Origin: Leuctra nigra
Lineage: Eukaryota > Arthropoda > Insecta > Plecoptera > Leuctridae
DNA length: 64,000 bases
NCBI GenBank assembly: GCA_934045905.1
Contig: OW203766.1
Location: forward strand, 15,680,309-15,744,308
Direction of reading: 5' to 3'
The position numbers and the translations under genes are program-made. Positions 29,101 to 39,558 of the stretch are shown here, in pieces (the stretch's first letter is position 1; every line of letters begins with the position of its first letter). Under the pieces are notes generated by a model. It saw only the letters and a program-made list of their open reading frames with translations. It was not told the DNA's origin and did not search any database.

Positions 29101-31400
29101 ATCGCCGCGACTGACCACATGCAAGTCGCCTGCTCTCGGTGACACTTGGCTGTGGGAAATCGCCGCGACTGAGCGCATGCAAGTCGCCTGCTCTCGGTGA
29201 CACTTGGCTGTGGGAAATCGCCGCGACTGAGCGCATGCAAGTCGCCTGCTCTCGGTGACACTTGGCTGTGGGAAATCGCCGCGACTGACCACATGCAAGT
29301 CGCCTGCTCTCGGTGACACTTGGCTGTGGGAAATCGCCGAGACTGACCACATGCAAGTCGCCTGCTCTCGGTGACACTTGGCTGTGGGAAATCGCCGCGA
29401 CTGACCGCATGCAAGTCGCCTGCTCTCGGTGACACTTGGCTGTGGGAAATCGCCGAGACTGAGCGCATGCAAGTCGCCTGCTCTCGGTGACACTTGGCTG
29501 TGGGAAATCGCCGCGACTGACCACATGCAAGTCGCCTGCTCTCGGTGACACTTGGCTGTGGGAAATCGCCGACTCTGACCGCATGCAAGTCGCCTGCTCT
29601 CGGTGACACTTGGCTGTGGGAAATCGCCGCGACTGACCACATGCAAGTCGCCTGCTCTCGGTGACACTTGGCTGTGGGAAATCGCCGCGACTGACCACAT
29701 GCAAGTCGCCTGCTCTCGGTGACACTTGGCTGTGGGAAATCGCCGCGACTGACCGCATGCAAGTCGCCTGCTCTCGGTGACACTTGGCTGTGGGAAATCG
29801 CCGCGACTGACCACATGCAAGTCGCCTGCTCTCGGTGACACTTGGCTGTGGGAAATCGCCGCGACTGACCACATGCAAGTCGCCTGCTCTCGGTGACACT
29901 TGGCTGTGGGAAATCGCCGCGACTGAGCGCATGCAAGTCGCCTGCTCTCGGTGACACTTGGCTGTGGGAAATCGCCGCGACTGAGCACATGCAAGTCGCC
30001 TGCTCTCGGTGACACTTGGCTGTGGGAAATCGCCGCGGTTGAGCGCATGCAAGTCGCCTGCTCTCGGTGACACTTGGCTGTGGGAAATCGCCGCGGTTGA
30101 GCGCATGCAAGTCGCCTGCTCTCGGTGACACTTGGCTGTGGGAAATCGCCGCGACTGAGCGCATGCAAGTCGCCTGCTCTCGGTGACACTTGGCTGTGGG
30201 AAATCGCCGCGACTGACCACATGCAAGTCGCCTGCTCTCGGTGACACTTGGCTGTGGGAAATCGCCGCGACTGAGCGCATGCAAGTCGCCTGCTCTCGGT
30301 GACACTTGGCTGTGGGAAATCGCCGCGACTGAGCGCATGCAAGTCGCCTGCTCTCGGTGACACTTGGCTGTGGGAAATCGCCGCGACTGAGCGCATGCAA
30401 GTCGCCTGCTCTCGGTGACACTTGGCTGTGGGAAATCGCTGCGACTGACCACATGCAAGTCGCCTGCTCTCGGTGACACTTGGCTGTGGGAAATCGCCGC
30501 GACTGGGCGCATGCAAGTCGCCTGCTCTCGGTGACACTTGGCTGTGGGAAATCGCCGCGACTGAGCGCATGCAAGTCGCCTGCTCTCGGTGACACTTGGC
30601 TGTGGGAAATCGCCGCGACTGACCACATGCAAGTCGCCTGCTCTCGGTGACACTTGGCTGTGGGAAATCGCCGCGACTGAGCACATGCAAGTCGCCTGCT
30701 CTCGGTGACACTTGGCTGTGGGAAATCGCCGCGACTGAGCACATGCAAGTCGCCTGCTCTCGGTGACACTTGGCTGTGGGAAATCGCCGCGACTGAGCAC
30801 ATGCAAGTCGCCTGCTCTCGGTGACACTTGGCTGTGGGAAATCGCCGCGACTGAGCACATGCAAGTCGCCTTGCCTCGGTGACACTTGGCTGTGGGAAAT
30901 CGCCGCGACTGAGCACATGCAAGTCGCCTGCTCTCGGTGACACTTGGCTGTGGGAAATCGCCGCGACTGAGCTCATGCAAGTCGCCTGCTCTCGGTGACA
31001 CTTGGCTGTGGGAAATCGCCGCGACTACCACATGCAAGTCGCCTGCTCTCGGTGACACTTGGCTGTGGGAAATCGCCGCGACTGAGCGCATGCAAGTCGC
31101 CTGCTCTCGGTGACACTTGGCTGTGGGAAATCGCCGCGACTGACCACATGCAAGTCGCCTGCTCTCGGTGACACTTGGCTGTGGGAAATCGCCGCGACTG
31201 AGCACATGCAAGTCGCCTGCTCTCGGTGACACTTGGCTGTGGGAAATCGCCGCGACTACCACATGCAAGTCGCCTGCTCTCGGTGACACTTGGCTGTGGG
31301 AAATCGCCGCGACTGACCACATGCAAGTCGCCTGCTCTCGGTGACACTTGGCTGTGGGAAATGAAATCGCCGCGACTGAGCACATGCAAGTCGCCTGCTC
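20101..31400 (+). repeat. subregion of the satellite holding the 63-bp units
   Basis: Units reading GGGAAATGAAATCGCC, with an extra GAAAT that duplicates neighbouring bases, occur at about 20,143, 22,754, 22,991, 23,344, 25,203, 27,409, 27,472 and 31,361, and nowhere else in the array. The copies at 22,754 and 22,991 also share GACTGGGCGC and a CTCTCAGTGAC change and are 237 bp apart (three 58-bp units plus one 63-bp unit), so they arose by local duplication. Confidence 0.9.
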
Positions 31401-32881
31401 TCGGTGACACTTGGCTGTGGGAAATCGCCGCGACTGACCGCATGCAAGTCGCCTGCTCTCGGTGACACTTGGCTGTGGGAAATCGCCGCGACTGACCACA
31501 TGCAAGTCGCCTGCTCTCGGTGACACTTGGCTGTGGGAAATCGCCGCGACTGAGTGCATGCAAGTCGCCTGCTCTCGGTGACACTTGGCTGTGGGAAATC
31601 GCCGCGACTGACCACATGCAAGTCGCCTGCTCTCGGTGACACTTGGCTGTGGGAAATCGCCGCGACTACCGCATGCAAGTCGCCTGCTCTCGGTGACACT
31701 TGGCTGTGGGAAATCGCCGCGACTAAGCGCATGCAAGTCGCCTGCTCTCGGTGACACTTGGCTGTGGGAAATCGCCGCGACTGAGCGCATGCAAGTCGCC
31801 TGCTCTCGGTGACACTTGGCTGTGGGAAATCGCCGCGACTGAGCGCATGCAAGTCGCCTGCTCTCGGTGACACTTGGCTGTGGGAAATCGCCGCGACTGA
31901 GCTCATGCAAGTCGCCTGCTCTCGGTGACACTTGGCTGTGGGAAATCGCCGCGACTACCGCATGCAAGTCGCCTGCTCTCGGTGACACTTGGCTGTGGGA
32001 AATCGCCGCGACTGACCACATGCAAGTCGCCTGCTCTCGGTGACACTTGGCTGTGGGAAATCGCCGCGACTGAGCGCATGCAAGTCGCCTGCTCTCGGTG
32101 ACACTTGGCTGTGGGAAATCGCCGCAACTGAGCGCATGCAAGTCGCCTGCTCTCGGTGACACTTGGCTGTGGGAAATCGCCGCGACTGAGCACATGCAAG
32201 TCGCCTGCTCTCGGTGACACTTGGCTGTGGGAAATCGCCGCGACTGAGCGCATGCAAGTCGCCTGCTCTCGGTGACACTTGGCTGTGGGAAATCGCCGCG
32301 ACTGAGCGCATGCAAGTCGCCTGCTCTCGGTGACACTTGGCTGTGGGAAATCGCCGCGACTACCGCATGCAAGTCGCCTGCTCTCGGTGACACTTGGCTG
32401 TGGGAAATCGCCGCGACTGAGCGCATGCAAGTCGCCTGCTCTCGGTGACACTTGGCTGTGGGAAATCGCCGCGACTGAGCGCATGCAAGTCGCCTGCTCT
32501 CGGTGACACTTGGCTGTGGGAAATCGCCGCGACTGAGTGCATGCAAGTCGCCTGCTCTCGGTGACACTTGGCTGTGGGAAATCGCCGCGACTGAGCGCAT
32601 GCAAGTCGCCTGCTCTCGGTGACACTTGGCTGTGGGAAATCGCCGCGACTGACCACATGCAAGTCGCCTGCTCTCGGTGACACTTGGCTGTGGGAAATCG
32701 CCGCGACTGACCGCATGCAAGTCGCCTGCTCTCGGTGACACTTGGCTGTGGGAAATCGCCGCGACTGACCACATGCAAGTCGCCTGCTCTCGGTGACACT
32801 TGGCTGTGGGAAATCGCCGCGACTGAGCACATGCAAGTCGCCTGCTCTCGGTGACACTTGGCTGTGGGAAATCGCCGCGAC

Positions 32882-34490
32882 TGAGCCCATGCAAGTCGCC
32901 TGCTCTCGGTGACACTTGGCTGTGGGAAATCGCCGCGACTGACCACATGCAAGTCGCCTGCTCTCGGTGACACTTGGCTGTGGGAAATCGCCGCGACTGA
33001 GCGCATGCAAGTCGCCTGCTCTCGGTGACACTTGGCTGTGGGAAATCGCCGACTCTGACCGCATGCAAGTCGCCTGCTCTCGGTGACACTTGGCTGTGGG
33101 AAATCGCCGCGACTGAGCGCATGCAAGTCGCCTGCTCTCGGTGACACTTGGCTGTGGGAAATCGCCGCGACTGAGCGCATGCAAGTCGCCTGCTCTCGGT
33201 GACACTTGGCTGTGGGAAATCGCCGCGACTGAGCGCATGCAAGTCGCCTGCTCTCGGTGACACTTGGCTGTGGGAAATCGCCGCGACTGACCGCATGCAA
33301 GTCGCCTGCTCTCGGTGACACTTGGCTGTGGGAAATCGCCGCGACTGACCACATGCAAGTCGCCTGCTCTCGGTGACACTTGGCTGTGGGAAATCGCCGC
33401 GACTGAGCGCATGCAAGTCGCCTGCTCTCGGTGACACTTGGCTGTGGGAAATCGCCGCAACTGACCGCATGCAAGTCGCCTGCTCTCGGTGACACTTGGC
33501 TGTGGGAAATCGCCGCGACTGAGCGCATGCAAGTCGCCTGCTCTCGGTGACACTTGGCTGTGGGAAATCGCCGCGACTACCGCATGCAAGTCGCCTGCTC
33601 TCGGTGACACTTGGCTGTGGGAAATCGCCGCGACTGACCACATGCAAGTCGCCTGCTCTCGGTGACACTTGGCTGTGGGAAATCGCCGCGACTAAACGCA
33701 TGCAAGTCGCCTGCTCTCGGTGACACTTGGCTGTGGGAAATCGCCGCGGTTGAGCGCATGCAAGTCGCCTGCTCTCGGTGACACTTGGCTGTGGGAAATC
33801 GCCGCAACTGAGCGCATGCAAGTCGCCTGCTCTCGGTGACACTTGGCTGTGGGAAATCGCCGACTCTGACCGCATGCAAGTCGCCTGCTCTCGGTGACAC
33901 TTGGCTGTGGGAAATCGCCGCGACTGACCGCATGCAAGTCGCCTGCACTCGGTGACACTTGGCTGTGGGAAATCGCCGCGACTGAGCGCATGCAAGTCGC
34001 CTGCTCTCGGTGACACTTGGCTGTGGGAAATCGCCGCGACTGGGCGCATGCAAGTCGCCTGCTCTCGGTGACACTTGGCTGTGGGAAATCGCCGCGACTG
34101 ACCGCATGCAAGTCGCCTGCTCTCGGTGACACTTGGCTGTGGGAAATCGCCGCGACTGACCACATGCAAGTCGCCTGCTCTCGGTGACACTTGGCTGTGG
34201 GAAATCGCCGCGACTGAGCGCATGCAAGTCGCCTGCTCTCGGTGACACTTGGCTGTGGGAAATCGCCGCGACTGACCGCATGCAAGTCGCCTGCTCTCGG
34301 TGACACTTGGCTGTGGGAAATCGCCGCGACTGACCACATGCAAGTCGCCTGCTCTCGGTGACACTTGGCTGTGGGAAATCGCCGCGACTGAGCGCATGCA
34401 AGTCGCCTGCTCTCGGTGACACTTGGCTGTGGGAAATCGCCGCGACTGACCACATGCAAGTCGCCTGCTCTCGGTGACACTTGGCTGTGG
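32882..34490 (+). repeat. duplicated 1.6-kb satellite block, copy 2
   Basis: This is the partner of 14,531-16,200, in the same orientation and about 18.3 kb away, with one fewer 58-bp unit. It carries the same private markers, including CGCAACTGACCGC (33,454), GACTAAACGC (33,693), CGGTTGAGCGC (33,747) and CTGCACTCGG (33,945). The match ends just before the unit with CAAGTCACCTG at about 34,513. Long-distance copying inside one array points to conversion or unequal exchange rather than only adjacent duplication. Confidence 0.88.
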
Positions 34491-35205
34491 GAAATCGCCG
34501 CGACTGACCGCATGCAAGTCACCTGCTCTCGGTGACACTTGGCTGTGGGAAATCGCCGCGACTACCGCATGCAAGTCGCCTGCTCTCGGTGACACTTGGC
34601 TGTGGGAAATCGCCGACTCTGACCGCATGCAAGTCGCCTGCTCTCGGTGACACTTGGCTGTGGGAAATCGCCGCTACTTAGCGCATGCAAGTCGCCTGCT
34701 CTCGGTGACACTTGGCTGTGGGAAATCGCCGCGACTGACCACATGCAAGTCGCCTGCTCTCGGTGACACTTGGCTGTGGGAAATCGCCGCTACTTAGCGC
34801 ATGCAAGTCGCCTGCTCTCGGTGACACTTGGCTGTGGGAAATCGCCGACTCTGACCGCATGCAAGTCGACTGCTCTCGGTGACACTTGGCTGTGGGAAAT
34901 CGCCGACTCTGACCGCATGCAAGTCGCCTGCTCTCGGTGACACTTGGCTGTGGGAAATCGCCGCTACTTAGCGCATGCAAGTCGCCTGCTCTCGGTGACA
35001 CTTGGCTGTGGGAAATCGCCGCGACTGACCACATGCAAGTCGCCTGCTCTCGGTGACACTTGGCTGTGGGAAATCGCCGCGACTGAGCGCATGCAAGTCG
35101 CCTGCTCTCGGTGACACTTGGCTGTGGGAAATCGCCGACTCTGACCGCATGCAAGTCGACTGCTCTCGGTGACACTTGGCTGTGGGAAATCGCCGCGACT
35201 ACCGC

Positions 35206-35500
35206 ATGCAAGTCGCCTCTTGTGTTCGCTGTTCGTTCTTCGCGTTGCACGAGTCCGGATATTTAGAAAGACTTTCTGAATTTCATTTATCTTGTGGTTT
35301 GACGAGTACGATTTTGCACGACCTAGTGACAATCTTACAGACAATGTTTTGCTCATTTTCAATTTTTGGAAGAACTATCATCTTGTTTTTTCATGTAATT
35401 ACGCAACTTATCTGTCTATTACGGCGCAAGTCTAGTTCAGTGCTTCATTATTCATTTCAGCCCATGATTCTAAATCGGGTTGATTCCATCGCGGAGGCCG
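35206..35500 (+). other. array edge and truncated first-exon-like module
   Basis: Directly after the last satellite unit the sequence (CTTGTGTTCGCTGTTCG onward) aligns with 43,850-44,060: both contain TGTGTTCGCTGT, a downstream CAATCT segment, TTTTCATGTA, ACGCAACTTATCTGTC, GCTTCATTATTC and AATCGGTTTGATTC-like blocks. In the 43-kb relative the segment contains a splice donor TAG|GTAAGC; here that position reads CATGTAATTACG, so the donor is absent. The module is therefore probably a decayed first exon. Confidence 0.55.
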
Positions 35501-35516
35501 GAAGGATTATTAATTC

Positions 35517-35595
35517 CCTTGTCGTCTCGTATCAAATGATATGGCGTCACTAGATAGCAGTGAGACTGTATCAAGTATGAAACGAGACGACAAGG
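35517..35595. repeat. foldback insertion in the first segment copy
   Basis: A perfect 14-bp inverted pair, CCTTGTCGTCTCGT at 35,517-35,530 and its complement at 35,582-35,595, encloses a 51-bp loop. Weaker complementarity extends outward. The related sequence at 44,048-44,100 runs straight from GATTC into the GTGTGAT block without this stretch of about 120 bp, so it looks like a small inverted-repeat insertion. Confidence 0.65.
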
Positions 35596-35849
35596 AAATT
35601 TAGAATAGCCCTCCGTAGGGCGAAGAGTGTGATAGAAGATGTGATGTGAGACCTGCTACTCTATGTTAAAAAGTAAACATAATGTACATGACAAATTTGT
35701 ATCAAAAGTCGAAACGAGGATTGCGACAATTGATTTATGATTTGTGGTCAAACAAATCCGTGGTATTTGATTTTAGTTGAAAAATACATTCCCCAGACTG
35801 CCGACAGGAGTGACTAAATAGCTAGGTATGGAGTGAACGCTAGATATAG

Positions 35850-35990
35850 GCATAATCGACGCTCACTCTTGACGGCGTCGTGACGCCTCCGCTGGATCTG
35901 GAGTGACGCCTCGCTTGACCAATCCCAGCAGGAAGTGGAAGTGATTACACTATAACCTGTGCTATAATATAACTATGCCAGTCGTTACGG
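35850..35990 (+). repeat. single diverged copy of the 175-bp repeat
   Basis: It contains ATCGACGCTCAC, GGCGTCGTGACGCCTCCG, CTGGATCTGG, CTCGCTTGACC, AGGAAGTG, GTGATTAC and CTATGCCAG in the same order as the tandem units at 44.3-46.3 kb. CTCCGCTGGATCTGG here matches the last tandem unit (CTCCACGGGATCTGG near 46,285). It is therefore the single-copy counterpart of the expanded array in the paralogous segment. Confidence 0.8.
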
Positions 35991-36261
35991 CGCACACACT
36001 GCCTTGACCCTCCACGACAAGTGGAGGGAACAGCCACTCTGCCCTCTCAAAGATGCTGGCAACGAGAATCCTGACACACGACCACGTTGCTTTATTTTTA
36101 TCAATCGTATAAGCGTTACAAGTCTAAGTCTTGATTTAAATATCAAATTGTTGTTTGAAACAATAGTGTATCCACTTTTATTATTTAAAATTATATTTTA
36201 CAATTACCTATATGTTGGCTATTGACAGTATACGCTGGGTACATATATATTGAGTTAAACA

Positions 36262-36330
36262 GCTCGAACCCGGGACCACTCACTTGCCGGGCGAGAGCTC
36301 TACCAACTGAGCTACCCGGTCGGACGGACG
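36262..36330 (-). mobile_element. tRNA-derived SINE head fragment
   Basis: On the minus strand there is a D-arm-like AGCTCAGTTGGTAGAGC, an anticodon-arm-like stretch with loop CCGGCAA, and a B-box GGTTCGAGC preceded by CCCGG. The 3' halves of the T-stem and acceptor stem are missing (the sequence runs into TGTTTAAC), and the base before the would-be anticodon is C rather than T. I call it a tRNA-related SINE fragment rather than a working tRNA gene. A short GGAC repeat flanks its 5' side. Confidence 0.65.
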
Positions 36331-36749
36331 GACATAAGACACAAAGCACTGATGAGGGTTGTTAGATATCTCATAGAAGAATGGAATGAAGGTAGAGAAT
36401 GCTATAACATTTCGTAATCCTGAAATATAATTAATAATGATTCGACTTGGAACAATTTTTTTAAAATTTCTCATTTGTAACAAGATTGAGCTAGGAAAAA
36501 AACATTTACGACACACATGAATTCATGTGACCTTTATCAACCGCCATTTGTGTATTCGTGTAAGTCACAAATAAACAATAATATTCAAATAGCCACAGTG
36601 TATCGAAGCGCAGTCGCAGTCGTGAATCGTGATGTATCCCAGCCCTTGCATCGTTCTGCGTTCATGACGTGAGGGTTTCATGACGTAATCGGCATCGCCT
36701 CCCTTTCTCACGGCGGTGCGCTCAGCGCGTGAAGAAGCTCCCGCCTTAG

Positions 36750-37010
36750 TTGGCAGCGCACTCATTCGTTCGGCAGTCCTGCTGCAGACCAGACGTTGGG
36801 TTGAACAAGGCTTTGCGCGTGTTTGCGTCGAGCTTGACGTGTCGTGCTGTCGGCTGTGTGGCTCGCTGTCTAGTGGCTTTGCGGTCGCGGAAGACACATT
36901 CTGAACCGATATCATCTTGTGGCTTACATAGTACGATAATTCACGACAAGTTTACAATCTGTGAAATCTTGTAATAATAGTTTTTGGATACTAATCAGCG
37001 CTTTCATCTG
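36750..37010 (+). other. first-exon-like module with splice donor
   Basis: This GC-richer stretch ends CTTTCATCTG|GTAAGT, with the donor GT at 37,011. It aligns with 46,950-47,161: both have ATCTTGTGG or GTCTTGTGG, ACAATCTGTGAAAT, TTTTTGGATAC and then TCT(G)GTAAGT, followed by a similar CTCATGG/GCATGGC..GTGAATGT intron start. There is no conserved open frame between the copies, so a noncoding 5' exon is most likely. Whether it is transcribed is not visible in sequence. Confidence 0.5.
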
Positions 37011-37945
37011 GTAAGTTTGCCGCATGGCACAAGTGAATGTCAAGCCCAATTTACACTCCTACAATTTCTTGAACAACTTCTGTGTCACATTCGTGTCACT
37101 TAGGTATATTATTTTCAATACTTCAATATTATTTTTATTGCGTTGTCTTACGAACCCCGTTCACTGAACTCCCACTACAAATAATATCACCTCCACATTG
37201 CTGACTGCTTTTACATGTCGATGTTGGCACCTGCGGGGTGCGTCATGACTCATGATTGCAGTCTAACAACATCCAATCTACTTCTTTCCTAAACCTAAAA
37301 TCTGTTCACTGTAAGAATGATGATCATGAAAACTACTGTCAAATTTAGTTCGATTTTGAATACAGTTTTAATGACTTTAAAATATCTGTAAATCTGGGTC
37401 CTCATAGACCGTTTTGCGTTTTTCTTTTCTTTCTTGTTATGACCAATCAATAACAAGTCAAGAAGCCGCTCTACTTCGATTGGTGACCTATTGTTACAAC
37501 TTAAAACTTTTTACAAATCCTACGTTTAGAGTGAGATGTTTGTCTTCTTGCACGCAATCTGATAGTTTGCCGAGCCTGGTTCATTCACTGCAGATGGCAA
37601 TACTTTGTGTGAATCCAGTCCCACGTCTCCAGACAAAACTTATTAGTTGGTTATTCCTCATACGATTTGATTCTTTTCAGAGGGAATTAAGTTTTAACAG
37701 CAAATGAACTTGCGCTTATTGTTCCCCGAGGAATAATATAGTATAAAATATGTTCAAGTGTTAGGGAATGCGAGTGTTGCACACACCGGTGCTCGCTTAT
37801 CACCGCGTTATAACCGACAGTGTGTTCATTTACAAGACTGATGAAATTTCAATAAGTATTCCTTTATTTATACACACGAGGGCCAAGTTCTGTAATATAT
37901 ATGTTTCTATAAAATAGGTAACTATTAACTTGGCATATCTTTTCA

Positions 37946-38341
37946 ATGATGCAAGCCGCAGAAATGAAATTTCTGAGGAGTATTGTTGGTGTCACAAGAA
38001 TGGACAGGTTGAGGAATAGCATTGTGAGAAAGAAGTTAGGTGTGGAAAGTTTACTATTTAAAATTGGAAGAGAGAGGTTGAAGTGGTATGGAAAGATGAG
38101 GAAAATGGACATGAAAAGAATCCCCCGTATGGCGTTTGAAAGGACAAGAGTCATCAGAAAGAGACGTGTGGGACGGCCCAGAGACAGATGGGAGGAGCAA
38201 ATACGAGGTGATTTGATGGCAAGAGGAGTGGAAAACTATGAGATTGTGGAGCAGGAGCGATGGTGGGAAGATGATGAGAGATGGAGTGCATTGGTGGAGA
38301 GAAGAGAGGAGGAGGAAGAAGTAGAGGAGGAAGAAGATTAA
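37946..38341 (+). pseudogene. C-terminal remnant of a non-LTR retrotransposon ORF2
   Basis: The open frame encodes 131 residues and ends in TAA at 38,339-38,341. It begins with an AEMKFLRSIVG-type block and carries LKWYGKMRKMD, then KRRVGRPRDRWEEQI, then a WWEDDERWSALV block and an acidic tail. These are the features of the region after the reverse transcriptase domain in insect LINEs; the RGRPRxRW motif is characteristic. The reverse transcriptase and endonuclease domains are absent upstream, so this is a 5'-truncated dead copy. The apparent ATG at 37,946 is only the first in the surviving frame. The family is not assigned. Confidence 0.85.
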
Positions 38342-38519
38342 ATACGTAAGAGTGGCGACTTACGTATTATAAATTGCCTATAAATAAATTGTATTACTTA
38401 CCTGCTAATTTTAGTGGAAAGTTAAACAATAAAGATGTTATATATATTATATCTTTTCATTGTCACTCTTTGATCATCGAGTGGTTTTATGTGATATTCC
38501 AGCCAACGACGTCATATAC

Positions 38520-39460
38520 TTGGTCTAAGATTCCAGCGGCTCGGCCAGCTGGGCGTTGGCACAATGCCAATTATGATACTTCCTCGCAAAAAAAACCGAG
38601 GGAGCTGCTGTTAGATAAAGCACATCGGCGACGAAATCTCTATCTTGGTGCGTTTTGTTTTCTCCATAACTTAGCGTCAAATATTGTCTGATATTGAATG
38701 ATGAATATATAAGTTGAGAATTAGGATTATATTATATTGTTTTCACCAGTGCCGGACGGACTGGCTCGTCAGGGGCCTCGGCGGCTATTGTTACTTTTGA
38801 GGAGTTATTGGGAGGAAGCAGCCCACCATGGCTGCCCCGCAGGATTTTATTTTATTTTATTTCATCACCTTCAAATCGATTTTCAAAACGATTTGGTGAT
38901 TTTAAAAAGTTCATATTTTCACATGAAGAAGACAACAGAGAAGGGTCGCCCAATCATGCCCCGCAGGGATCTTCTTTTTCATTTCAGTTACTTTTAATAT
39001 GATTTTGGGATTGTAGAAACGTGTGTTTTTTCGAGGGAAGACGTTAACATTGAAGAAAATATTCCGGCCCAACCTGCCCCTCAGGGTGTTTTTTTTGTAA
39101 TTCTTTTAATCGTTTTTGGATTGAAAAATGTGTATTTGGCTGCAAAATGTCAAACACAATGTTAATTTTCCCTAAACTTTCTATGCAACAATGGTGTTAC
39201 ATGGTGATGATAACTTCGTTGCCATAGCAATAGAGGCATTCGGGCCCCTCGACCAGCTGAGCGCTGGCAAGATGCCAACAAGGACACGTGACGAACCAGT
39301 AACGAACACACACAGAAGAAACCGAGAAGCAGTTACTTACTTTAGATCCAGCAAATGTACCTTTGTCTCCGCGTCTTGTTTTTTATACGTAACGTCAAAT
39401 ATTGTCTGATATTGAATGAGTTAGATTAAAATGAGTTGGGACTTATTGTATTTTCATCAT
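38520..39460 (+). repeat. diverged direct repeat pair
   Basis: Segments at about 38,520-38,735 and 39,235-39,460 are related: CCAGCTGGGCG and CCAGCTGAGCG, TTGGCACAATGCCAA and TGGCAAGATGCCAA, AAACCGAG, and the shared GTCAAATATTGTCTGATATTGAATGA split by small changes. Between them, at 38,815-39,110, are three diverged copies of a block with GCCCN(2-7)TGCCCCNCAGGG followed by a T-run, about 120 bp apart. The latter block recurs at 54,975-55,220. Confidence 0.65.
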
Positions 39461-39558
39461 CTCTCTTAGGGCTCTTTCTCTGTGAGCTTTATGAGTGTGT
39501 TTGCCTGCACTTAGGTCAAACCATTCAACTAATTGATCTAAAATTTTGCACACACACT

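Larger units (their letters stand above)
1..35217 (+). repeat. 58-bp satellite array, about 600 units
   Basis: Head-to-tail units starting ATGCAAGTCGCC and running through a GGTGACACTTGG core and a GGGAAATCGCCGCGACT segment, then a variable block before the next ATGCAAG. Spacing is 58 bp; units ending in the short block ACCGC are 57 bp and units with an extra GAAAT are 63 bp. All units lie in the same orientation with no interruption by other DNA. One unit is about 62% GC with six CpGs, against an AT-rich flank. Common variable blocks are GAGCGC, GACCAC, GACCGC, GAGCAC, GGGCGC, GAGCCC and ACCGC. The left edge is outside the window; the right edge is at about 35,217, after a last partial unit ending AGTCGCCT. 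No function can be read from sequence; a heterochromatic or expanded locus-specific satellite are both possible. Confidence 0.98.

Noticed and set aside
457..34628. Dozens of long minus-strand ORFs in the satellite as repetitive protein genes
   Set aside because: They overlap in all frames, start at every ATG of the repeat and end only where a variant makes a stop. There are no splice signals, no distinct ends and no codon constraint visible.
1..35217. CRISPR array
   Set aside because: Only 5-11 bases vary between units and the same few variants recur hundreds of times; there are no unique spacers, and the surroundings are eukaryotic.
36262..36330. Functional tRNA-Ala (GGC) gene
   Set aside because: The 3' T-stem and acceptor halves are missing and position 33 is C; a SINE head is a better fit.
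36565..36974. Coding ORFs of about 62-116 residues on both strands
   Set aside because: They overlap the first-exon-like module; its paralogue at 46.8-47.1 kb does not preserve any of the frames.
37946..38341. Intact host gene with acidic tail
   Set aside because: The motifs are those of LINE ORF2 C-termini and the upstream catalytic domains are missing.
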